5,093 nt of DNA. Source: Ruminococcaceae bacterium UBA5391. GTDB taxonomy: Bacteria; Bacillota; Clostridia; Oscillospirales; Acutalibacteraceae. The translations under genes and the position numbers were made by a program. This document shows positions 1-5,062 of the stretch, piece by piece (position 1 is the stretch's first letter; the number at the start of each line of letters is the position of its first letter). The notes beneath the pieces were generated by a model. The model was given only the letters and a program-made list of their open reading frames with translations, ran no database searches and was not told where the DNA came from. Location: positions 1 to 5,093 of the forward strand of contig DHOL01000084.1 of the NCBI GenBank assembly GCA_002410755.1, written 5' to 3'.

Positions 1-9
1 CTTTCGCTT

Positions 10-86
10 TGGTGCGCCCGCGGGGATTCGATCCCAGGACCTTCTGATTCGTGGTCAGACACTCTATCCAGCTGAGCTACGAGCGC
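10..86 (-). tRNA. tRNA-Arg (anticodon ACG), CCA encoded, with atypical residues
   Basis: Read on the minus strand, this 77-nt stretch folds as a full cloverleaf. The acceptor stem has seven pairs (GCGCTCG with CGGGCGC, one T-G wobble), the D arm is GCTC/GAGT, and the anticodon stem TCTGA/TCAGA is perfect. The discriminator base is A and CCA is encoded. The seven-base anticodon loop is CCACGAA, giving anticodon ACG, which reads Arg CGN codons once A34 becomes inosine. Three departures stand out: position 33 is C instead of the nearly universal T; the T loop starts with A54 instead of T54 (ATCGAAT); and the T stem (CTGGG/CCCCG) has a T50-C64 mismatch. The 5' half is entirely standard. It could be a working but divergent Arg tRNA or a decaying copy. 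A strong promoter lies directly upstream. Identity as a tRNA gene is certain; function is less so. Confidence 0.9.
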
Positions 87-122
87 TTATATCACTGCCA
101 TTACATTTCAGACAGCTTCACT

Positions 123-151
123 ATTATAAGCTGTTGAGTAAAAAAAGTCAA
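123..151 (-). promoter_or_regulatory. Sigma-A type promoter for the tRNA-Arg gene
   Basis: On the minus strand, TTGACT (146-151) and a perfect TATAAT (123-128) are separated by exactly 17 bases. This is 11 of 12 consensus positions at the optimal spacing. Predicted initiation near 116 gives about 30 nt of 5' leader before the tRNA at 86. The -35 box touches the end of the hairpin proposed as the mscS terminator, so the tRNA appears to be transcribed independently of the genes before it. Confidence 0.85.
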
Positions 152-171
152 GCCTTAATTTTAAGAGGCTT
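140..171 (-). terminator. Possible intrinsic terminator after the MscS gene
   Basis: On the minus strand, AAGCCT (166-171) pairs with AGGCTT (150-155) across a 10-nt AT-rich loop. After three bases (GAC) comes a run of seven T (140-146). The six-pair stem is weak and the T run is displaced from it, so this is only a candidate. Its place, about 57 nt after the mscS stop and before the tRNA transcript, is where a terminator is expected. Its T run doubles as part of the spacer of the tRNA promoter. Confidence 0.4.
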
Positions 172-227
172 TTATCATTAGATAGCAAAAGCTAACCTAC
201 AACATTTTCTAAGTCGTATATGAAAAG

Positions 228-1253
228 TTAAGAAAGGCTGATTTTCTCTTCTTCCAGAATTTTTAAAATACTGTAGTTCAGCTTCCCGCGAACCTGCAAA
301 AATTTATTGTAGTCAGTAACAAGTGCATAGCAACTTACCGTAAAAGTTGGTCCGTTTCCGTCAAGACTATTCAGGGTGACAAGAGAGGTACCGTTTTCAA
401 TCCTTTCACTGTTTTTCAGCAGTCTGCGGATATGTTCGGCACAGGCTTCCAGCTGGTCAGCAGAATAGCTGTACTTTAGAGTAAGCGGGAATTCAATATG
501 ACGTTTGCCCATACGGCTAAAATTGTAGATCGGTTCAGCCGCCGTTATAGAATTCGGGACAGTAACAAGCGCCTGGTCACCTGTGCGGACTTTTAGGCTG
601 CGAAAGTTGATATCCTCTACAACGCCTTCAACTTTACCTGTGCGAATCCAGTCACCAATAGAAAAGGGATGGTCCAAAAGGATAGCAAGGCCACCGAAAA
701 GGTTGGAGAGCATGTCTTTCGCCGCAAGGGCAAAAGCCAGACCGCCAAGGCCAAGCCCGGCAAGCAGGCCACTAATGCTGAAATTCCATTCCTGCGCTAC
801 AATCAGTACTGCAAGTGCAATGAGCAGGAAGCGCAGCACACCGGACAGGATGGGCGTCAATGCTTTGTCAATCCGGATATCCAGCTTTTTAGCTATGGCG
901 GAGTTGCCAAGCTCTACAACGTCCGCCATACGGCAAAACCCCCAAGTAATGGCAATAACAAGGAAGCTCCGGAAACAACGGACAATGGTTCCCTGTGCCA
1001 CCGGGTTGCCCCATACAACAGGGCATATGCTCAGCGCGACATAAATACCGGTAACGACGAGGATAAGCCGGAGCGGCTTGTGAAAGCCATGGTCAATTTT
1101 TTGGCCCCACTGCTTTCCGGCTTTCTGCGAAGCTTTTTGCAGTAGCCGGAAGACGAGCCGTGTCAGCGGCACACTGATCAAGAAAAACAGGCAGAAAACC
1201 AGAGCGGGAATCAGAAAATTCTCTACCCATGGGTTATGAAAAAAATTTGACAT
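228..1253 (-). CDS. MscS-family small-conductance mechanosensitive ion channel
   Basis: This inner-membrane channel would open under membrane tension and release solutes after osmotic downshift. With the ATG start the protein has 341 residues, longer than E. coli MscS (286) because of extra N-terminal membrane segments. I see five hydrophobic stretches at about 13-36, 61-81, 94-113, 134-154 and 161-189. The last is the family's glycine- and alanine-rich pore helix (GLLAGLGLGGLAFALAAKD, 162-180), followed by the beta domain (HPFSIGDWI, VEDINFRSL, VTVPNS at 230-235) and an alpha/beta cytoplasmic domain to the end. An in-frame GTG nine bases upstream (1262) overlaps the ribosome binding site, so ATG at 1253 is preferred. 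The gene starts 31 nt after the D-lactate dehydrogenase and is probably the last gene of that operon. The protein stops at EEEKISLS, just before the FPxP-type segment common in this family. Family assignment is firm; the gated solute and paralogue type are not known. Confidence 0.93.
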   Translation of the reverse strand: MSNFFHNPWVENFLIPALVFCLFFLISVPLTRLVFRLLQKASQKAGKQWGQKIDHGFHKPLRLILVVTGIYVALSICPVVWGNPVAQGTIVRCFRSFLVIAITWGFCRMADVVELGNSAIAKKLDIRIDKALTPILSGVLRFLLIALAVLIVAQEWNFSISGLLAGLGLGGLAFALAAKDMLSNLFGGLAILLDHPFSIGDWIRTGKVEGVVEDINFRSLKVRTGDQALVTVPNSITAAEPIYNFSRMGKRHIEFPLTLKYSYSADQLEACAEHIRRLLKNSERIENGTSLVTLNSLDGNGPTFTVSCYALVTDYNKFLQVRGKLNYSILKILEEEKISLS

Positions 1254-1259
1254 ATGGAA

Positions 1260-1267
1260 CACCCTTT
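1260..1267 (-). promoter_or_regulatory. Ribosome binding site that sets the MscS start
   Basis: On the minus strand AAAGGGTG ends six bases before ATG at 1253, a good Shine-Dalgarno match at good spacing. The alternative GTG start at 1260-1262 lies inside this site and has no purine-rich site of its own at the right distance, which argues for the 341-residue form. Confidence 0.7.
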
Positions 1268-1284
1268 AAAATTTTAAAATATTA

Positions 1285-2265
1285 TCAGACAATCTGCCAG
1301 GGATTTTCTTTCCCTGTCTGAAAAAGGACACAGCTTTCCAAAGAATGTTCTACCATGTCGCTGACCGCCTGGTCGGTATAAAATGCAGTGTGGGGAGTGA
1401 CGATAACATTTGGGTAGGATTTCAGGACCGCGAGGTCACGGTTAGAAAGGACAGTATCTTCCCGGTTGCTGTAATACATATTTCCTTCCTTTTCAATGAC
1501 ATCGAGCGCAGCACCGCCGACCTTGCCGCTCTCCACGGCGTCGAGAAATGCGCCGGTATCAATGATTGAGCCGCGTGCTGTATTTACAATGAAAATGCCG
1601 TCTTTCATCCGGGCCAGCGTATCATGGTTAATGAGGTGAAAATTATCTTTTGTAGCAGGCGCATGAATGGTGATGAGGTCACTTTCTGCAAAAAGCTGTT
1701 CAAGTGACACGTATTCACCATATTGCTTCAGCTCGTCGTTCTGATACGGATCGTAAGCGATAATCCGACAATCGAAAGCAGAAAGGCGCTTTGCTACAAG
1801 GCATCCAATGTGCCCTGTGCCAATAATGCCAATAGTCAAATTGTGAAGCTCTACTCCCTGCAAGCCGCTGAGAGAAAAGTTCTGGACAGCACTATGGCGG
1901 GCGATTGCCTTGGCCTTCCGCGTTACCATTAGGATCAGCATGACAGTATAGTCGGCAACACTGCTTGGCGTATAACTGACGTTTCCAACGTGCATGCCGA
2001 TTTCCCGCGCTGCCTTGATGTCAATATGGTCATAGCCGATACTGCGTGTGGAAATAAAGCGAATACCTGCGCCATAAAAACGTTGGAGCAGGTCCCTGTC
2101 CATTCGTGACACAATCATGCTGAGGCAGGTGCAGCCCTTGGTGATTCCGAGCGTTTCCTCTGAGGGACTTCCTTTTTCCAGGGCAAGCTCAACACCATAT
2201 TTCTTTGCAAATTTTGAAAAATAGGCCAGTTCATCCGGACGGTAGCTGTAGACGGCAATTTTCAT
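1285..2265 (-). CDS. D-2-hydroxyacid (D-lactate) dehydrogenase, VanH-like
   Basis: This cytoplasmic NAD-dependent enzyme most likely reduces pyruvate to D-lactate. The 326 residues match the usual family length. The Rossmann motif GTGHIG is at 149-154, followed by Asp172 (AYDPY), the position that favours NADH. The catalytic triad is visible: Arg231 (TARGSIID), Glu260 (DVIEKE) and His292 (TPHTAFYT). Its spacing equals that of Lactobacillus D-lactate dehydrogenase (Arg235, Glu264, His296). The stretches ISTRSIGYDHID (71-82), SSVADYT (101-107) and the MYYS and AFYTDQA segments resemble VanH of vancomycin-resistance clusters and related fermentative D-lactate dehydrogenases. The start is ATG, with AGGG 11 nt upstream and a TAGAATAG stretch in between. 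It lies 28 nt after murI and 31 nt before mscS, so co-transcription is likely. No vanA/vanB-type ligase or vanX is in the window, so a resistance role is not shown; D-lactate fermentation is the simpler reading. Confidence 0.9.
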   Translation of the reverse strand: MKIAVYSYRPDELAYFSKFAKKYGVELALEKGSPSEETLGITKGCTCLSMIVSRMDRDLLQRFYGAGIRFISTRSIGYDHIDIKAAREIGMHVGNVSYTPSSVADYTVMLILMVTRKAKAIARHSAVQNFSLSGLQGVELHNLTIGIIGTGHIGCLVAKRLSAFDCRIIAYDPYQNDELKQYGEYVSLEQLFAESDLITIHAPATKDNFHLINHDTLARMKDGIFIVNTARGSIIDTGAFLDAVESGKVGGAALDVIEKEGNMYYSNREDTVLSNRDLAVLKSYPNVIVTPHTAFYTDQAVSDMVEHSLESCVLFQTGKENPWQIV

Positions 2266-2293
2266 TCTATTCTAAACCCTTTCACTTTAAAAA

Positions 2294-3073
2294 TCAGAGA
2301 AGTGCCATTTGGTCAAGCCGATAGAGCAGGCTTCTGATTTGCCGGAGGCTTTCCGCGTCTGTAATTTTTCTTCCTGACCGGTAGTATTCCACGGAACAGG
2401 CTCCAGATTCTGTCTGACCATTTTCTCTTAGAATTCTTGCAAGATGGTTAATAGTGCCGGCACAGCTGTCGAGGATAACAGTCTTCTGCGGAAAAATTTT
2501 ACGGAATGTATCCTTGAAATAATTAAAATGTGTGCAGCCAAGCACAAGCGAGGAATAGGCAGAAAGCTCATGCCCGGCAAATGCGCTGCGCAGGTAGGAT
2601 ACAACGGCATCGGAGTGGAACTCAAAGCGCTCTGCAAACCGGACGAGTTCCGGCAGCGGCAGCAGGTCAACAATATGTTTGCAGTCCACCCGCTCAATCA
2701 GGTCGTGAAGCTTCTTTTCGCGTACTGTAACAGGTGTTGCAACAACCAGAACACGCCCGCTGTTGCTTCGTTCTACAGCAGGCTTTACTGCTGGTTCCAC
2801 ACCAAGGATGGGAACCGGATACTTTCGGCGTAAAGCCTCAATGGCAACGCTGGTTGCCGTATTGCAGGCGACAACAACTGCCCCTGCGCCCTCCTGAAGC
2901 AGGAAATGCACTGCTCCATCTACGTACTCAGCAATTTCACCGTTGCTTTTTTCCCCATAAGGAACGTGATCAGAGTCTGCATAAAAGAGATAATCTTCCC
3001 TGGGCAGGATTTCAAGCGCCTGGTGCAGCACGGACAGACCGCCGATACCGGAATCAAAAAAGCCGATTTTCAA
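2294..3073 (-). CDS. murI: Glutamate racemase
   Basis: MurI interconverts L- and D-glutamate without cofactor in the cytoplasm and supplies D-glutamate for the peptidoglycan stem peptide. The 259 residues match the family. Visible motifs are FFDSGIGGLSV (5-15, with Asp7 and Ser8), ADSDHVPYGEKS (32-43), the first catalytic cysteine in VACNTATS (Cys70), GVEPAVKPA (91-99), a TP-VT segment near 113-116, and the second catalytic cysteine in LGCTHF (Cys180, His182). Glu148 in the segment 139-152 probably corresponds to the conserved active-site Glu. Two spots differ from the common form: the CPL that usually precedes that Glu is LPL here, and CTHYPLL is replaced by CTHFNYF. The start is TTG, with GGAAG at 3080-3084 six bases upstream; the nearby ATG at 3086 is out of frame. 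A probable promoter is at 3145-3173, and the D-lactate dehydrogenase follows after 28 nt. Confidence 0.93.
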   Translation of the reverse strand: MKIGFFDSGIGGLSVLHQALEILPREDYLFYADSDHVPYGEKSNGEIAEYVDGAVHFLLQEGAGAVVVACNTATSVAIEALRRKYPVPILGVEPAVKPAVERSNSGRVLVVATPVTVREKKLHDLIERVDCKHIVDLLPLPELVRFAERFEFHSDAVVSYLRSAFAGHELSAYSSLVLGCTHFNYFKDTFRKIFPQKTVILDSCAGTINHLARILRENGQTESGACSVEYYRSGRKITDAESLRQIRSLLYRLDQMALL

Positions 3074-3079
3074 ATCTAT

Positions 3080-3084
3080 CTTCC
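3080..3084 (-). promoter_or_regulatory. Ribosome binding site supporting the murI TTG start
   Basis: On the minus strand GGAAG (followed by A) sits six bases before the TTG at 3071-3073, and the encoded protein then begins MKIGFFDSG, exactly where glutamate racemases begin. The neighbouring ATG (3084-3086) is in another frame and overlaps this site. Confidence 0.6.
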
Positions 3085-3144
3085 ATTCTTTTAAAATTCT
3101 TTCCGAAGCTTTTTATAAAAAAGTTGAGACATTCCTACTTGGTT

Positions 3145-3173
3145 ATTATAAACAAAATTTATCTGCGGCGCAA
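3145..3173 (-). promoter_or_regulatory. Probable promoter for murI, the D-lactate dehydrogenase and mscS
   Basis: On the minus strand a perfect TATAAT (3145-3150) lies 17 bases after TTGCGC (3168-3173). The -10 box and spacing are ideal; the -35 box keeps only TTG of the consensus. It starts 5 nt after the DUF523 stop, within the only sizeable gap (104 nt) of the gene series, and would start RNA near 3138 with a leader of about 65 nt. I see no terminator between DUF523 and murI, so read-through from the nagZ promoter is also possible. Confidence 0.6.
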
Positions 3174-3177
3174 GAAA

Positions 3178-3633
3178 TCAGAAAAGCTTTTGCCTGTTTT
3201 CCTGTCCCGAAAGCAGGCATATATTATCCTCATTCCGTATTTCAATTCCGGCACGGTACAACAGGTTGGCCGTCACGCCGTTTCCTTCGATCAAAGTGCC
3301 GGAAAAGGTTCCGTCGTAAATTTGCCCGAAGCCGCAGGAGGGACTGCGGCTTTTTAAAACAGCAGTATGGCAACAAAACAGCTTTGCAAGTTTTAGAGTT
3401 TCGCAGGCGCCAAGCTCATATTGCTTTGTACGGTCTTCACCGCTTTGCGTGACAGCCCGCCCGCCGCGCAGCTCTACGGGAGGCCGGGGTGTCGGGAGAC
3501 CGCCAAGCTGTTCCGGGCAGACGGGAATCAAGTGGTGCTGTCCATGCAGGGACAGGACTGCCGGACAGGGCTTACCGTCACCACTGTAGCGGCAGCAGAC
3601 GCCGAGCAGACAGGCACTGACAAGGATGTTCAC
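3178..3633 (-). CDS. DUF523 family protein, similar to TudS 2-thiouracil desulfurase
   Basis: The 151-residue protein shows the whole DUF523 pattern: VSACLLGVCCRYSGDGK (5-21), PVCPEQLGGLPTPRPP (37-52), a polar GEDRTKQYELGA stretch (65-76), AVLKSRSPSCG (91-101) and IYDGTFSGTLIEGNGVTANLL (105-125). Members studied as TudS remove sulfur from 2-thiouracil using a [4Fe-4S] cluster held by three cysteines. Cys8, Cys39 and Cys100 sit in the three conserved blocks and are the likely ligands here. The natural substrate in this organism is unknown. With ten cysteines in 151 residues it is unusually cysteine-rich, and no signal peptide is seen, so it is probably cytoplasmic. The start is GTG with a strong AAAGGAG (3642-3648) eight bases upstream. 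It lies 24 nt after nagZ and is probably co-transcribed with it. The family call is firm; the enzymatic activity is inferred from family members. Confidence 0.88.
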   Translation of the reverse strand: MNILVSACLLGVCCRYSGDGKPCPAVLSLHGQHHLIPVCPEQLGGLPTPRPPVELRGGRAVTQSGEDRTKQYELGACETLKLAKLFCCHTAVLKSRSPSCGFGQIYDGTFSGTLIEGNGVTANLLYRAGIEIRNEDNICLLSGQENRQKLF

Positions 3634-3657
3634 AGGAAAAACTCCTTTCTGCTTAAT

Positions 3658-4950
3658 CTATTGAATTTGGCTGACAATTCTGCGGTGCTCCGCGCTGCCA
3701 AGCAGGCTTTCACTCCCAAGCGGTTTTTCAGAATCAAGCCCGTACTTTTTCTTGAGGGAAAGAATCCGCGCGACGGATTCATCAACACGCGATTCTGAGA
3801 TTTCTCCGCTTTTTACAGCGGCAAGCACTGTGTTGTATGCGGCTGCGGGGTCTGACGGGAGCATGAGGATGTCTGCACCGGCTTTTACAGCGCGGACGGC
3901 TGCCTCACCGGGGGAGAAGTGCTTTGCTATGGCACCCATCCCGAGGGAATCTGTAATAATAACACCATGGAAACCGAGTTCTTCCCTCAGAAGCCCCTGA
4001 ATAATTTTCGGGGAAAGACTTGCGGGGGTTTCATCGCCGTTGACCTTTGGCAGGCTGATATGTGCAACCATAATCATTTCCGCACCGGCTTTAATCTGCT
4101 CCTCAAATGGGATAAGCTCCGTCTTTTTTAGTTCATCGAGTGTCTTGTCAACAGAAGCATAGCCCTCATGCGTATCGGCTTCTGTGTCGCCATGACCTGG
4201 AAAATGCTTGCAGACAGGAATCATCCCCGTGCTGCGTAGGCCTTCGCTCAGGGCGACGGAAAAGATGGCGGCTTGCTGCGGGTTGCTTGAAAACGAGCGC
4301 GTCCCAATGACTTTATTGTTTGGATTGGAAAAGACATCACAGTCCGGAGCAAAGTCCATATTGAAGCCAAAAACGCTGAGTTCACTTCCGAGGACGCTGC
4401 CTACCTGGCGCGCAAGCTCTGTATTCCCGGTTTTGCCGACGTCCCACATGGAAGGGATGTCCGTTGCAGAAATCAGGTCTGTATGACGGATACGCTGAAC
4501 TTTTCCGCCTTCCTGGTCAACTGCGACAAACGGTGAAATCCGGCAGTCATCTTTCATCCTGCGGATCAGAGCGCGAACCTGCGCCGTTGTATGGATGTTT
4601 TCTCCGAACAGCACAAAACCGCCCGGCTGGATTGCCTGGACCGTGCTGTGTGCTGCCTGATTGTAGGTCCAAAAATCGGTGCCATCCGCGTTTTTACGAA
4701 AAGCAAGAAAAAACATCTGGCCGATTTTTTGCTCCAGAGTCATGTCGGCAAGCTTTCTTGAAACTGCGGGAGAAAGAGAAGAAGAAAGCTTTTTGGAAGT
4801 CGCTGAAACAATTTTGGAAACAGTTTGCTGCGTAGAGCTGTTGTAGGAATCTTTTTGCACTTTAAAAGCTGTGCATCCCGGGAGCCAGCATCCGGCGGCA
4901 GTACAGCAAATCATAGTCAGGAAAGCGGTCAACTTTGGTTTCTGATTCAT
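3658..4950 (-). CDS. nagZ: NagZ-type beta-N-acetylglucosaminidase, GH3 lipoprotein
   Basis: This glycoside hydrolase family 3 enzyme would remove terminal GlcNAc from peptidoglycan fragments outside the membrane. The 430 residues begin with a lipoprotein-type signal: Lys4 and Lys6, a hydrophobic stretch 7-23, and a lipobox ending at Cys26 (LPGC) or Cys21 (AAGC). A Ser/Thr-rich linker (about 34-64) leads to the TIM-barrel catalytic domain, about 66-404. Motifs are DQEGGKVQR (145-153), KHFPGHGDT (248-256), the NagZ acid/base dyad Asp259-His261 (ADTH) and the nucleophile Asp334 in ITDSLGMGAI. The large C-terminal domain of Bacillus NagZ is absent, giving a single-domain form. An upstream in-frame ATG at 4983 is rejected because it falls in the promoter spacer and would spoil the signal peptide; ATG 4950 has GGAGGGG upstream. 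It is first in its transcript, followed by DUF523 after 24 nt. It could act on other beta-hexosaminides, but the His-Asp dyad argues for NagZ. Confidence 0.92.
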   Translation of the reverse strand: MNQKPKLTAFLTMICCTAAGCWLPGCTAFKVQKDSYNSSTQQTVSKIVSATSKKLSSSLSPAVSRKLADMTLEQKIGQMFFLAFRKNADGTDFWTYNQAAHSTVQAIQPGGFVLFGENIHTTAQVRALIRRMKDDCRISPFVAVDQEGGKVQRIRHTDLISATDIPSMWDVGKTGNTELARQVGSVLGSELSVFGFNMDFAPDCDVFSNPNNKVIGTRSFSSNPQQAAIFSVALSEGLRSTGMIPVCKHFPGHGDTEADTHEGYASVDKTLDELKKTELIPFEEQIKAGAEMIMVAHISLPKVNGDETPASLSPKIIQGLLREELGFHGVIITDSLGMGAIAKHFSPGEAAVRAVKAGADILMLPSDPAAAYNTVLAAVKSGEISESRVDESVARILSLKKKYGLDSEKPLGSESLLGSAEHRRIVSQIQ

Positions 4951-4958
4951 AAGTAAAT

Positions 4959-4965
4959 CCCCTCC
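4959..4965 (-). promoter_or_regulatory. Strong ribosome binding site that sets the nagZ start
   Basis: On the minus strand GGAGGGG lies eight bases before ATG at 4950. This places the protein start at MNQKPK, which gives a standard lipoprotein signal peptide. The in-frame ATG at 4983 is upstream of this site and has no comparable one of its own. Confidence 0.8.
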
Positions 4966-4973
4966 ATATCCAC

Positions 4974-5002
4974 AGTATAGCATAATGCGGATGGTATGGC
5001 AC
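4974..5002 (-). promoter_or_regulatory. Extended -10 promoter for nagZ and DUF523
   Basis: On the minus strand TATACT (4974-4979) is preceded by TGC, an extended -10 element. GTGCCA (4997-5002, four of six consensus positions) lies 17 bases upstream. Predicted initiation near 4967 leaves a leader of only about 17 nt, starting just before the ribosome binding site. The promoter follows a terminator, which supports a new transcription unit starting here. Confidence 0.7.
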
Positions 5003-5015
5003 GGCGACCCGGGAG

Positions 5016-5047
5016 AATAAAAGAGCCTCCCGCAGAACGGGAGACTC
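5016..5047 (-). terminator. Intrinsic terminator of the gene upstream of the window
   Basis: On the minus strand GAGTCTCCCG and CGGGAGGCTC form a ten-pair stem (one T-G wobble) around a five-base loop TTCTG, directly followed by TTTTATT. This is a classic Rho-independent terminator. The T run exists only in the minus direction, so it ends a minus-strand transcript arriving from beyond 5093 and insulates the nagZ promoter. Confidence 0.9.
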
Positions 5048-5062
5048 TCAGATTGTCGAAGA

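Noticed and set aside
10..86. tRNA on the plus strand with anticodon CGT (Thr), whose loop would have T33
   Set aside because: The CCA end, acceptor, D-arm consensus and T-loop order all fit the minus strand only; the plus reading arises because the anticodon arm is an inverted repeat.
583..1145. Two plus-strand open frames of about 155 codons antisense to mscS
   Set aside because: They overlap each other in different frames, are low-complexity basic or polar sequences with no motif, and shadow the conserved channel gene.
1265..1278. Perfect 14-base AT palindrome (TTTAAAATTTTAAA) before mscS
   Set aside because: Such palindromes arise easily in AT-rich gaps; it has no GC stem for termination and no recognised operator pattern.
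1285..2265. Vancomycin-resistance cluster
   Set aside because: Only a VanH-like dehydrogenase is present. No D-Ala-D-Lac ligase, VanX dipeptidase or VanRS regulators occur in the window, and the neighbours are housekeeping envelope genes.
2734..3357. 207-codon open frame on the plus strand
   Set aside because: It lies antisense to murI, crosses the promoter-containing gap and enters the DUF523 gene antisense. Its translation shows no recognisable motif and the opposite-strand genes are complete and well conserved.
4951..4983. N-terminal extension of NagZ starting at ATG 4983
   Set aside because: The extra 11 residues precede the signal peptide, lack a good ribosome binding site and overlap the promoter elements.
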